Shown: positions 7,613 through 17,100 of the stretch, one piece after another | How positions within the stretch are numbered: position 1 is the stretch's first letter | How the letters are laid out: the number at the start of each line of letters is the position of its first letter | Assembly: GCF_036556685.1 (NCBI RefSeq) | Contig: NZ_CP140614.1 | Coordinates: 992,001 to 1,056,000, forward strand | Source: Sulfurospirillum sp. 1612 | GTDB taxonomy: Bacteria; Campylobacterota; Campylobacteria; Campylobacterales; Sulfurospirillaceae | DNA: 64,000 bases | Reading direction: 5' to 3' | Made by a program: the position numbers and the translations under genes | The notes under the pieces: generated by a model | The model's database searches: none | What the model saw: only the letters and a program-made list of their open reading frames with translations | Told to the model about the DNA's origin: nothing

Positions 7613-9445
7613 ATGAAACGGTCGCTTCAACTACAATCAGAAGAAGATCAAAAAAAATTTGATAAATTAAGAATTGATTCTATTTTGGGATTGGCATTGT
7701 TAATCCCAAAATCTTATGACAATAGTTTTATCACCCAAACCCCCCAGCTCAATCAAAAAAACTGTATCGAAGTTGAAGTACAACATGTGAGCAAAACACC
7801 CAAGGCGCTAAGCTTGGATCTTTTTTGTATCACGTGGAATGAAAAGATTAAAGGGGTGATTTTTAGACCCAGTTTTTATCATACGAAAATTTTCAAACCA
7901 GGTAGCCTTATGCATGTCAGAGGTAAAATTGTCTGGGGTATGGGCAAAATACAAATACAACAACCTCAGGTTTTAAAAGCCATCAATACCATTACCTCCA
8001 AATATAAAACAGCCCTTTCAAACGAAGCGATGCGTACTCTAGTGAAAAAATATGTCACAAAAGAAGCTTTGATTTCAGAGGGGATGAGTGATAAAGATGC
8101 TACGAATTTATGGCGTTTGCATCATCCTGATCTTGATTTTTTATATGAATTTGAAAAAAATGGCTATCCTCATGATATCAAAGAAACGTTGAAATATGCT
8201 GAGATTTATCACTATCTGGATGCATTAAGTAAAAAAAATATTACCTATCTTGCAAAGAATAGATTGGAGCATGACGCAGAACCCTTTATCGCTACCTTGC
8301 CTTTTGATTTGACACCAGGCCAAAGAGCGTGTATCGATGCCATCAAGCAAGATTTTCAAAGTTCAAAAGCTGCCAAGCGTTTGATTATGGGTGATGTTGG
8401 TTGCGGGAAAACTATCGTGATGTTGGCTGCTGTGATGATGGCATATCCTAAACGTACGATTTTGATGGTCCCTACAACCGTCTTGGCAAATCAAATCTAT
8501 GAAGAAGCTATCAAATTTCTCCCCTCCAATGTCACGGTTGCTAAAGTTGTCCAACAATCTAGCAAAGAGATTGATTTGGAGACTTTTGACTTCATTATTG
8601 GTACGCATGCTTTGCTCTTTCGGAAATTGCCTGAGACCGATTTGGTGATGGTAGATGAACAACACCGTTTTGGGACAAATCAACGTGCAACCATCTCAAA
8701 TATCGCCAAAGTTGGTAATACGCGTGCACATTTTTTGCAATTTTCAGCCACACCAATCCCGCGTACTTTGAGTATGATGCATGCCTCAGTCATCGATTTT
8801 TCATATATCAAAGAGTTGCCTTTTAAAAAAGATATCGAGACACATATTATCGGAAAATCTAAATTTCCACAGTTGATTGGACATCTCAAAGATGAGATTG
8901 CAAAGGGTCATCAAGCCATCATTGTCTATCCGCTCGTTGAAGAGAGCGAAGTGATTGATTATCAATCAATAGAAGAGGGGCGTGGTTATTGGGAGAAAAA
9001 TTTTGAGCATGTGTTTGTCACTTATGGCAAAGATAAAAATAAAGAAGAGACCTTGCAACGATTTCGTGATGAGGGCAATATCCTCGTTTCAACAACAGTC
9101 ATAGAGGTAGGAATTTCTCTGCCAAAATTGACCACTATTGTTCTGGTGGCACCTGAGCGATTGGGATTGGCGAGTTTGCATCAGTTAAGAGGGCGTGTCA
9201 GTCGAAACGGGCTCAAAGGCTATTGTTATTTATATACTAATCTAGAAAAGAGTGATAGGCTGAGTCAATTTGCCAAAACAACCAATGGCTTTGAAATTGC
9301 AGAGCTTGATTTACAGTATCGAGCAGGGGGTGATATGCTTCGTGGAATTTTTCAAAGTGGGAATAATTTTGTCTGGTTTGATATGGCTGAAGATCATGAA
9401 ATTCTAAAAAAAGCTAAAGCAGCAATGGAGTATAATGGCGCCTAA
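7613..9445 (+). CDS. recG: RecG, ATP-dependent branch-migration helicase
   Basis: A 610-residue superfamily 2 helicase. Walker A is MGDVGCGKTIV near residue 258, motif II is DEQHRFG near residue 347, motif III is FSATPIPRT, and motif VI lies in QLRGRVSRNG. The N-terminal part is the wedge/OB region (about residues 1-180) used to unwind forks. It is shorter than E. coli RecG (about 690 residues), with a reduced wedge part, as usual in this phylum. It rescues stalled forks and processes recombination intermediates. The start follows the M16 gene by 8 bp. Confidence 0.93.
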   Translation: MKRSLQLQSEEDQKKFDKLRIDSILGLALLIPKSYDNSFITQTPQLNQKNCIEVEVQHVSKTPKALSLDLFCITWNEKIKGVIFRPSFYHTKIFKPGSLMHVRGKIVWGMGKIQIQQPQVLKAINTITSKYKTALSNEAMRTLVKKYVTKEALISEGMSDKDATNLWRLHHPDLDFLYEFEKNGYPHDIKETLKYAEIYHYLDALSKKNITYLAKNRLEHDAEPFIATLPFDLTPGQRACIDAIKQDFQSSKAAKRLIMGDVGCGKTIVMLAAVMMAYPKRTILMVPTTVLANQIYEEAIKFLPSNVTVAKVVQQSSKEIDLETFDFIIGTHALLFRKLPETDLVMVDEQHRFGTNQRATISNIAKVGNTRAHFLQFSATPIPRTLSMMHASVIDFSYIKELPFKKDIETHIIGKSKFPQLIGHLKDEIAKGHQAIIVYPLVEESEVIDYQSIEEGRGYWEKNFEHVFVTYGKDKNKEETLQRFRDEGNILVSTTVIEVGISLPKLTTIVLVAPERLGLASLHQLRGRVSRNGLKGYCYLYTNLEKSDRLSQFAKTTNGFEIAELDLQYRAGGDMLRGIFQSGNNFVWFDMAEDHEILKKAKAAMEYNGA

Positions 9446-9466
9446 ATACCAAAAAATGGAGCTAAT

Positions 9467-9976
9467 ATGGAAAAACCCCAGCCAAATTCGCAACAATATG
9501 AACTGGAAGATAATGATTTTATTATCTCAAAGACGGATTTAAAAGGACGCATCACATATTGCAATCAAATTTTTATTCGTCTATCACAATATGATGAAAA
9601 GGAGCTGATTGGTGCTCCACATAATATCATCCGACACCCTGATATGCCTCGTATCATTTTCAAATTACTATGGGAGCGGATTCAGAGTCAGCAAGAAATT
9701 TTTGCTTTTATTAAAAATCTCACCAAAGATGGTGGATATTATTGGGTTTTTGCAAACATAACAGCCTCTTTAGATATTAATGGTGCGAGTATTGGGTATT
9801 ATTCGGTGAGAAGAAAAGCGAATCAAGAAGCAATGCCTACCATTATTGCATTATATCAAAAACTCTCAGCGCTTGAGAAAAGCGAAAATATAAGTGCGTC
9901 AGAGCAATATTTAAATGATTTTTTAGAAAAAAAAGAGATGAATTATGATGAGTGGGTCATCTCCTTGCAAGGATAA
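9467..9976 (+). CDS. PAS-domain sensor protein (Aer/CetB-like)
   Basis: A 169-residue soluble protein made almost wholly of one PAS domain. The stretch [17 protein letters not shown], followed by a [10 protein letters not shown] segment, is the hallmark of Aer-type PAS domains, which usually hold FAD and read redox state. It has no output domain and no membrane segment; the next gene, 5 bp away, supplies a chemoreceptor signalling domain. This split arrangement recalls CetB/CetA of C. jejuni energy taxis. The cofactor is inferred from the family and not shown by sequence alone. Confidence 0.85.
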   Translation: MEKPQPNSQQYELEDNDFIISKTDLKGRITYCNQIFIRLSQYDEKELIGAPHNIIRHPDMPRIIFKLLWERIQSQQEIFAFIKNLTKDGGYYWVFANITASLDINGASIGYYSVRRKANQEAMPTIIALYQKLSALEKSENISASEQYLNDFLEKKEMNYDEWVISLQG

Positions 9977-9981
9977 GCAAT

Positions 9982-11271
9982 ATGTTTAACATCAATAAAA
10001 AATACAATCAGGAACTATTAGAAAAAATCAATAGTGTTATTGAGAATGCGGCCATGGGCAAACTAGAAAATCGTATTGTCAACATTGATATGAATGACCC
10101 TTTGGCTAAGACGGCTTGGGGTATTAATGATTTATTAGACCAGCTAGAAGCCTATATGAGAGATGCCAATACGGCTATTGATATGACGAGTCAGGGTATT
10201 GGTTATAGAAAGATGTATCCACAAGGTCTCAAGGGATTGTTTGCTATCTCAAGTCAGCGTATTGCAAAAGGTGTGGATGCGATTTTAATCGCGAGCAAGG
10301 AGCAGTTGCGTGCAAGTTTGAGTACAAAATTTGGTAATTTAAATGGCGGAATGGCTTCGTCTTTAAGAATTTTACAATCAGATATGATTGAAGTGATTGA
10401 TGTGGTATCCAATATTAAGACATTAGCAGAACAAACAGCCACAAAATCCAATGATAGTATGGCGGTTACAGATGATGTCTCTGAAAAAATAGAAATTTTG
10501 ACGGGTTTGATTGTTGATATTGTAGAGGCGATACAATCTCTTGGTGTTCGATCTGAAGAGATTTCATCTGTGGTCAATTTAATCAAGGATATTGCAGACC
10601 AAACCAATCTACTGGCACTCAATGCTGCGATTGAAGCTGCACGTGCTGGAGAACATGGCAGAGGATTTGCCGTAGTGGCTGATGAGGTGCGAAAGTTGGC
10701 GGAGAGAACAAGCAAAGCCACAGCAGAAATCGCCATCACCATACAAACGCTTCAGCAAGAGACACAGGGTATTCAATCAAATGCACATGAAATCAATACG
10801 ATTGCAGTACAATCAGCAGAGGCGATTGAGGGTTTTACAAAGACATTGTATGAGTTTAATAAAGATGCCCACAAAACCTCAAAAGCCTCCAAATATACAG
10901 AAGATAAAAGCTTCTCAACTTCAGCAAAAATAGATCATATTATCTATAAAACACGAGCTTATGCCTCCGTACTCAATGAAAATATTCATGATGAAGTACT
11001 CACAGATGAATCAAAAAATCGTTTTGATCTTTGGTATTATGCTGCAGGGAAAGAGTCCTTTGGGCAAATGCCGGCTTATCGGTCGATTGAGCCTTTGTAT
11101 CAAGAGGTGAAAAAGCGGGTTTCTTCGAGCTTAGAAGAATTAGAACACCATGGACTCAAAGCGCAAAATGCTGATTTTTTCTTGAATAATTTTGTCGAAT
11201 TAGAGGAATTTAGTAACAAAATATTTAAATGTTTGGATACGATGGTAGTAGAAAAATCTAAAAGGGAGTGA
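9982..11271 (+). CDS. soluble methyl-accepting chemotaxis protein with degenerate CZB-like tail
   Basis: A 429-residue chemoreceptor with the conserved hairpin tip [16 protein letters not shown] and [16 protein letters not shown]. The N-terminus (about residues 10-70) is HAMP-like, and there is no transmembrane segment, so it is cytoplasmic. The C-terminal segment [11 protein letters not shown] through [13 protein letters not shown] resembles a CZB zinc-binding domain, but of the usual 3His/Cys set only the first histidine is in place. I chose ATG 9982 because AAGGA stands 8 nt before it; an in-frame ATG at 9952 would start inside the PAS gene. It probably signals for the PAS protein to CheA. 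Confidence 0.87.
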   Translation: MFNINKKYNQELLEKINSVIENAAMGKLENRIVNIDMNDPLAKTAWGINDLLDQLEAYMRDANTAIDMTSQGIGYRKMYPQGLKGLFAISSQRIAKGVDAILIASKEQLRASLSTKFGNLNGGMASSLRILQSDMIEVIDVVSNIKTLAEQTATKSNDSMAVTDDVSEKIEILTGLIVDIVEAIQSLGVRSEEISSVVNLIKDIADQTNLLALNAAIEAARAGEHGRGFAVVADEVRKLAERTSKATAEIAITIQTLQQETQGIQSNAHEINTIAVQSAEAIEGFTKTLYEFNKDAHKTSKASKYTEDKSFSTSAKIDHIIYKTRAYASVLNENIHDEVLTDESKNRFDLWYYAAGKESFGQMPAYRSIEPLYQEVKKRVSSSLEELEHHGLKAQNADFFLNNFVELEEFSNKIFKCLDTMVVEKSKRE

Positions 11272-11281
11272 CCCCTTTTAG
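11258..11281. terminator. terminator hairpin between the convergent chemoreceptor and hpf genes
   Basis: CTAAAAGGG (11258-11266) pairs with CCCTTTTAG (11273-11281) around a 6-nt loop. On the minus strand the stem is followed by ATTTTTC, so it fits best as the hpf terminator; on the plus strand it overlaps the chemoreceptor stop codon and lacks a T-run. Confidence 0.6.
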
Positions 11282-11294
11282 ATGTGAGTGATGT

Positions 11295-11810
11295 CTAGTA
11301 GAGGCCAAATTTGGCATCAGATCTTTTATATAAGACACGTACTTTGTCTTCTTTATCATGAAAGATCATAAATTGTTGTCCGTTTTCTTTGAGTTCGGCA
11401 AGCGCGTCATCAACATCGATTGGTTTATAACTCTCTAATCGCATTGGTACGATTTCATCTTCTGAGTATTCTACTTCTTCTGTTTCAACTTCTGGTACTT
11501 CTTTTTGTTTGAAACTTGTGACTTTATCATGATGTCTTCTCAATACTTTTTGAGCGCGATCAATCGCTAAATCAATAGCGGCATAAACATCTTTATCTTT
11601 TTGTTTGATGACGACGGTGTTCATATGTGCGAGATTGATAGCAAATTCTACGCTAAAGCCTTTTTTCCCATTTTTTTCATCAGCTGAAAGTATGCATTTT
11701 GTTGAAATAATATCTAGATTGTACTTTTTTAGTGTATCCACAGCACCTTGTATGTGCCCCTTGATTGAATCTGTCAACTCTAGCTGTTTTCCTACGATAC
11801 TTAAATTCAT
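11295..11810 (-). CDS. hpf: long-form ribosome hibernation promoting factor HPF
   Basis: A 171-residue protein with an N-terminal S30AE domain (MNLSIVGKQLELTDSIKGHI; HMNTVVIKQKDKDVYAAID) and a C-terminal dimerisation domain (about residues 115-171: MRLESYKPIDVDDAL, FMIFHDKEDKVRVLYKR). The long form joins 70S ribosomes into inactive 100S dimers in stationary phase. I place the start at 11810, where an AGGAGA site (11820-11815) is correctly spaced; an upstream in-frame start at 11834 would lie before that site. The leader carries a hairpin, and its promoter abuts a tandem repeat array. Confidence 0.92.
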   Translation of the reverse strand: MNLSIVGKQLELTDSIKGHIQGAVDTLKKYNLDIISTKCILSADEKNGKKGFSVEFAINLAHMNTVVIKQKDKDVYAAIDLAIDRAQKVLRRHHDKVTSFKQKEVPEVETEEVEYSEDEIVPMRLESYKPIDVDDALAELKENGQQFMIFHDKEDKVRVLYKRSDAKFGLY

Positions 11811-11824
11811 AATGTCTCCTTGAT

Positions 11825-11840
11825 GCCCTACCATTAGGGC
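11825..11840. terminator. 6-bp hairpin in the hpf leader with a plus-strand T-run
   Basis: GCCCTA (11825-11830) pairs with TAGGGC (11835-11840). On the plus strand it is followed at once by TTTTTT, the form of an intrinsic terminator, although no plus-strand gene ends here. On the minus strand it lies in the hpf leader about 5 nt upstream of the ribosome site, where it could tune translation. Confidence 0.4.
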
Positions 11841-11867
11841 TTTTTTGGGTACAATTCACCCATCAAA

Positions 11868-11873
11868 ATTATA
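11868..11873 (-). promoter_or_regulatory. TATAAT -10 element for hpf
   Basis: An exact TATAAT on the minus strand lies 58 bp before the hpf start. The region where a -35 would fall is occupied by the 22-bp palindrome and first tandem repeat, so repeat number or structure could affect this promoter. Confidence 0.5.
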
Positions 11874-11876
11874 ACA

Positions 11877-11898
11877 AAACTCAGCTTAAGCTGAGTTT
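11877..11898. terminator. perfect 22-bp palindrome, probable terminator of the pilin-like operon
   Basis: AAACTCAGCTT (11877-11887) and AAGCTGAGTTT (11888-11898) are exact reverse complements. Read on the minus strand, the transcript from the upstream pilin-like genes folds into AAACTCAGC-TTAA-GCTGAGTTT and then runs into TGTTATAATTTT. The right arm is the start of the first 31-bp repeat; the left arm is an inverted copy of the same sequence. Confidence 0.55.
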
Positions 11899-12107
11899 CT
11901 GTGAAAACGAAGACAATAGGGCTGAGTTTCTGTGAAAACGAAGACAATAGGGCTGAGTTTCTGTGAAAACGAAGACAATAGGGCTGAGTTTCTGTGAAAA
12001 CGAAGACAATAGGGCTGAGTTTCTGTGAAAACGAAGACAATAGGGCTGAGTTTCTGTGAAAACGAAGACATTGGGGCTAAGTTTTCTGTGAAAACGAAGA
12101 CATTGGG
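11890..12107. repeat. 31-bp direct tandem repeat array, seven copies
   Basis: The unit begins GCTGAGTTTCTGTG and ends GACAATAGG with no spacers. Copies 1-5 (11890-12044, 31 bp each) are identical. Copy 6 (12045-12075) ends ATTGGG in place of AATAGG, copy 7 (12076-12107) is 32 bp with GCTAAG and an extra T, and an eighth fragment starts at 12108. Divergence therefore increases toward the pilin-like gene. Each unit holds a small TTTC-TGT-GAAA dyad. The array fills most of the 312-bp gap between the hpf start and the pilin-like gene at 12123. Confidence 0.95.
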
Positions 12108-12122
12108 GCTAAATTTTTGTAT

Positions 12123-12572
12123 TTATGGTTTTTGTATCGTACGTCTGTGGATTCGGATTGGCTCTAGTGACACTGTTGGATTGGTCGTGACAATGGTATC
12201 GATGATAACCGTGCGATTGGAATCGGCTGTGACGATATCCGTCCCTAGTTGTGTACATTTTGGCGATGCTGGGAGGTTGTCGCCAATATATTGAATTGTG
12301 ATATTGACATCATGAGTGTAATTTGTACCAGATGTGGGGTATTTGATATCGATATGATTCAAACAGCCATTAGTTGCATTGACTTCATGTCCACTAATCG
12401 CTAGTAATGCGTATTCGGTAGCACTTTTTGCCAACAATTCCGCTTCTATTTTAAGATACTGATCGGTAGTCTGTTTGGCTGATTGTGTTGACATAGAAAG
12501 CGCCAAAATCGATAGCGTTGCTACGACAAATAAAAAGATAATTGCGGTGATAAGAGAAAAACCTTTACGCAT
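12123..12572 (-). CDS. MshP-like minor pseudopilin
   Basis: A 149-residue protein starting MRKGFSLITAIIFLFVVATL: a short basic leader, G|FSL cleavage-type junction and hydrophobic helix, like class III prepilins. Position +5 is not glutamate, a feature shared with GspK/PilX/MshP-type minor pilins. The rest is a small globular domain with a cysteine pair (GCLNH and PKCTQ). Start ATG at 12572 overlaps the previous stop by one base (TAATG). It is the last of four coupled genes. The MshP identification rests on helix type, size and the gene order. Confidence 0.7.
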   Translation of the reverse strand: MRKGFSLITAIIFLFVVATLSILALSMSTQSAKQTTDQYLKIEAELLAKSATEYALLAISGHEVNATNGCLNHIDIKYPTSGTNYTHDVNITIQYIGDNLPASPKCTQLGTDIVTADSNRTVIIDTIVTTNPTVSLEPIRIHRRTIQKP

Positions 12573-13504
12573 TAGTACACCACCTTTTCTTTGCAAAATG
12601 CAAAGTCATAATTTCCACTTTGGTTGCCATCACGAATACAGAGTTTGAGTCGGATGGTATCTCCGATTTTTGTAAATTTAAAGGTACTGACATGTTCGCA
12701 TAAGATCGCTTTTGATGTATTGGTATCATCATACTTTTCATCTTCCCACGGTTGATAATTGTAGTGCAGGGTGAGATTAAAATCATCAGAATTACTACCT
12801 TCAGGAACAACAGAATAAGCACTCCACGCCAAATAATAGTGCTCAAAAATCTCATCTAGCGCAGAAGTGTTTTGATCAAAGTTCAAAACATCATTGGCAC
12901 CTGAGGTATAAGAGACTTTATAGGTATATTCTCCTTTGGTTCCATTCCATCCATATTGGGAGACATCAAAATTTGATTGACCATTAAAGATGAGTGCAGG
13001 TCTGTTAGCGGCAACACTATTATCGAGTCTCACTTTTCCATTAGAGAGTGCTCCGATGATTTGATCGGTAGTATTGAGATCACTTCCGATTGTCTTGAGC
13101 TTGCCATGAGCACCTAGCGCTTTGTTTGTTGTAGCATTATTAAGATCAATAAAACCACTCCATCCTGGATTATTCACACCTCGAAAACTCTCATTATCAT
13201 ACCCAATCCACTCTAAAATCTGATAGGAATCATTAGCATCGGTTAATGATACATAATGAGGAGCTGGAGTTCCCGCTGAATCGGTATCTCTAGCGATGAT
13301 GCTGTCTTTTATACGAAATTGTAAGCGTTGTGCTATCTCATTCAAAACCAAATCACTTTGTGCTTGTAAGCGATTGATGGCTCTGGTTTTGATGTAATTA
13401 TCATAAAGTTTTACGATGATTTCTGCTCCGATACTGGCGACGATTCCCAAAACGACGATGACCATGACCAGTTCAATCATTGTAAAAGCAGGTTTTTTGC
13501 GCAT
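12572..13504 (-). CDS. MshO-like prepilin-type protein
   Basis: A 310-residue protein with the leader MRKKPAFTMIELVMVIVVLG: prepilin peptidase site before FTMIE, glutamate at +5, and a long hydrophobic helix. A globular domain of about 270 residues follows, with cysteines near the C-terminus (LCEHV, LCIRDG, FAFCKEK). Large minor pseudopilins with this shape include GspJ and MshO. The ATG overlaps the upstream TGA by one base. Likely inserted in the inner membrane and processed by PilD, then incorporated at a pilus or pseudopilus tip. Confidence 0.78.
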   Translation of the reverse strand: MRKKPAFTMIELVMVIVVLGIVASIGAEIIVKLYDNYIKTRAINRLQAQSDLVLNEIAQRLQFRIKDSIIARDTDSAGTPAPHYVSLTDANDSYQILEWIGYDNESFRGVNNPGWSGFIDLNNATTNKALGAHGKLKTIGSDLNTTDQIIGALSNGKVRLDNSVAANRPALIFNGQSNFDVSQYGWNGTKGEYTYKVSYTSGANDVLNFDQNTSALDEIFEHYYLAWSAYSVVPEGSNSDDFNLTLHYNYQPWEDEKYDDTNTSKAILCEHVSTFKFTKIGDTIRLKLCIRDGNQSGNYDFAFCKEKVVY

Positions 13505-14166
13505 CAATAGGCCTTTCTTAATAGAGTGCTTTCACCAATATTACAAGAATATGTCCGAAGTGTAAATGGGGTTTCATTGTTTCCTGTGACACTTAAGGTA
13601 AGCAGTTTGATATTGGTTGATGTTCCACTAGCGGTCGTCCCAAATACAAAGTTGATATCATTGGCGTTATAATTGGCTGTATCACTCACATAGACTACGC
13701 TGGTTGTTAGATTAAAATCTTTAAAATGATAGTCAAGATTTGTATTTTGTGCGGGTAATTGTAGTTGACTTGGTGTGGCACTGTTAAAGTCATCAATATC
13801 ATCAAGATCTCCACTATCAGGACCTAGATTTGCGGGGGAAGTCGAGGCATTGAGGTCGGTGAAAAATTTCCTTCTTTTATCTCCTTTGACATGACCGATT
13901 CTACGAATACCATCACTAGAGACATTGAGATCACTGTCACCATCGGTGGTTAAGACACGCACGGTATCATTTTGGATGGAATTTTCATCCCATCGATAGG
14001 TCAAAGTATCTCCTAGTTTTGTCCGAGCTGCCAAGATGACTTCTTGCTGCATGGTATAGGCATTGTTGTTTTGCGTTTGTGTGAGCAACATAGGCAAGGT
14101 CATCACAGCAATTCCCATCACAACAATGGCGACGATGAGTTCCAGCATAGAAGCTGCAGAGCGCAT
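13504..14166 (-). CDS. MshD-like prepilin-type protein
   Basis: A 220-residue protein starting MRSAASMLELIVAIVVMGIA. The SMLEL segment preserves the type IV pilin helix start with glutamate at +5 although the residue before the cut would be alanine rather than glycine. The remainder is an Asp/Thr/Asn-rich globular domain with a single cysteine (TYSCNIG). Start ATG 14166 overlaps the giant gene's TGA by one base. In MSHA loci mshD precedes mshO and mshP; the same D-O-P order is seen here. Confidence 0.75.
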   Translation of the reverse strand: MRSAASMLELIVAIVVMGIAVMTLPMLLTQTQNNNAYTMQQEVILAARTKLGDTLTYRWDENSIQNDTVRVLTTDGDSDLNVSSDGIRRIGHVKGDKRRKFFTDLNASTSPANLGPDSGDLDDIDDFNSATPSQLQLPAQNTNLDYHFKDFNLTTSVVYVSDTANYNANDINFVFGTTASGTSTNIKLLTLSVTGNNETPFTLRTYSCNIGESTLLRKAY

Positions 14167-17100
14167 CACCAGTTCAACCTTCTGTTAGATCGTGTAGAGA
14201 CATTGGTATCAATGACATGCCCGAGTTTCCCTTGTCCTGCCCACTCTTTGCCATCTTCTTGAAATTCAAGTATAAAATCTTTTGGATCATACGTAATCCA
14301 ATCGGTTGCATTGATTTCAACTTTGTCGATATACGGTAGATTATTTGGATCGGCAACAACATCCAGAGTATCGGTACCATTGGTCGGATTTCCAAGGAGT
14401 GTGGCATTGGTATCATCTGAGCCACTTGCATAATTAGTGCCAAATCGTACGTTTTCTACAGTAGAATATCGACTAACATTGCCATCGATGACATTGGCAT
14501 GTTTGGTATTGATGTACCAATTGATTGAGTCGATACTCTCTCCACCATTGATTGACATCAAGTTTCTATCCGCTGGTGTGCAATCTTTACAATAAACTTC
14601 ATAATAGACAATGGCTTTGCCACTATTGCCTGCAAATCGATAATCTGGAGCGTGAACACGACCATAATAAAAGTGGATATCATTGGTTGCATTGATGTCT
14701 GTTCCTGCTCCTGCTGTTACATCAGCTAATGCAATACCTAAGTAACTTGTGATAGAGCCTTTGAGCGTTTGTGCATCAATAAGAGCCGGTTGGATCGGTG
14801 TAGTTGCATTTCTCTCTACGGCCATTCGAAGCGTAATCGCTGAAGTTCCTGAGGTAAAGTTATTGTCATAAGCAACTGTATCAGCGTGATTGTTCGTAGC
14901 ACTGATATTGTTATCAGTGGTCATATCGGATGTATTTTGATCATTGGCAATACTGATGCGAAGGGCTGAGAGATCTTTGCTTTGGGCATTGTACGTGAGT
15001 GCTACATCGACATCATTGGCAAAACACATACTAGAGAAGAATGTTGTGGTGTTGTTATCAACATTTTTTGCTTCTACCGTGGTATCGATAGTGGCATACA
15101 TTGGATCGATAATTGGTTGGTTTACCATATAGGTAAAACCATCGTTGTAATCATTAACCGTTGTATTGGTAAATTCAAAATGATCCGGTTGAAATACGAT
15201 TGATGTCGAATTACCATCCACACTACAACTAATCAATCCAGCACTACTATCGTTTTGACCGATAGAGCTGGCATTACAATCTCCAACAATCGAGTCTCTG
15301 TAGGTCCAATTGCTATCTTTAACAACAAGTTTGATAACCCCGACATTGGAATACTTAGCATTGCTTGCTGTGGCGAATCCATCGGTGAAATTGGCTGTAC
15401 TGATATTGAACTCATTGGAATCAATACATGCGTTATTGGTTGAAAATGCAGAATCTAAGCCGATGTCGATATTGCCTGCTGCCTTAGATAGCGAGGCATT
15501 GTAGGAGAGTGAATCATTGGACCCATTATAATCAGGTGCGTGTATGTCAAGTCCCAAGTTTGAGGCTCCTGAATTGACGATGTAATAGGCTCCTGAATGC
15601 GTTGCTCCTGTGAGATTTATATCAAAAGAGGCCGGTCGGGTCGTAAAGACATCACCAGCATATGGTGCTGAAGAGTTGAAATCATCAGGATATAGTTTGG
15701 ATTCGGTGTGGTTGCCATCATTGGTTCCGATAGAAATATTCAAATCAAATCCTAACTCTCTTGAAGCGCGATCATAAGTCGTGCCACTAGTGAGCCAATG
15801 GATATTATTGATATCTGTCAATGGAATACCGACATTTGCATCAACGACTGTTGGGTAAATATCTTTTGATGTTCCATTGTAAATATCTTTGATGCGAAGA
15901 GAATTGATGAAAATTGATGTATTGGCATCCACATCCAGTGCGCTGATACCTCCGAGTGAAATATTGAGGTCAAAAGGGGCATTGACCACTTTTGCTCCGA
16001 CGGTACTTCTACCGATATCTTTTGCCACGACAACAATATTGTCCCAGTTAAAATAGACCGGACTTGATTCTACCGGTAGGGATACTTGAGTGACGGTACC
16101 ACCGGAGAGATTATAATCTTTCAATGTTGGATTGGTAAAGGTAATGGACATACTATTGGAAAATGTTTTTCCGAAAGTAGCCAGAGAATTAATCGTAGCA
16201 TTAAATTCTATCCATGCTACATGATCTTGAGCAAATGATGAGAAAGAGTAAACCAGAGTATTTGAACCAACATCATATGTGGTATCACTGTAACTGTGAT
16301 TAATCAAGTTTGGATCAAGAACATAAGTGGCGTTTGTATCATTACTGTCTGCTCTATCTTTAAGTACCACGGCACATTGGTCTCTTGTTGATTCACTGCT
16401 GTTATACGTTGGATCTTCACAAGGTGAGCCTACTTGAAATGGCGTCAGATTTGTGACAACGCTACTGTTGTTTTCATAGGTGAGTTCTCTCGGAAGTGCA
16501 TCTGTGATATAAACATCATCTGCAGAATCATCACCTGTATTGAGGATAGTGAGACGGTATTTGACGATATCACCCCGTCTTAATTGTGGTGATGGATCAG
16601 AACATTTATTCCATCCAGCAGCTGGATTAAGAGGTTCTTTGAGCTTGAAACACTCTTTATAAGAGTCAATGAAATCTGGGGCAAAAATTTGTGTTTGCAT
16701 AGAGAGCATTTGTACAAAAGCTTGCTCACTAGGATAGGCAATACCACTTAATACATCAGATTCATTGACCGCAATCGTCGCTTTGGTGTGATTTTGTGAA
16801 TGTGAGAGATAACAAGGTCTTCCATCAGTATTGGTGCAACTGCCGTTTCCATCATAATTGCTACTCAAGTTGTATTGATCCATATCATTACCCAGATTAT
16901 AAGTTAAACCAGGATTTTTCGTTATGAGATTATTGTTGACATCTTGGAACGTAATGGTATCGTTAAAGAGGTTGTCTGTATTGTTTGTATCCTCAATAAC
17001 CGCATTGGCAGTACCATTTTTATCATCAATGGTCATACCCTCTAAAGAGATCTGTTTATCACCACCTTGGACAAAATCATAAAGAGAGGATTCTATGTCT

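Noticed and set aside
11834-12071. Repeat-encoded proteins on the minus strand
   Set aside because: The 31-bp period makes all three frames open and similar; there is no ribosome site and the same peptide arises in each frame by chance of the repeat.
11890-12107. CRISPR array
   Set aside because: The units are directly adjacent with no variable spacers and there are no cas genes in the window.
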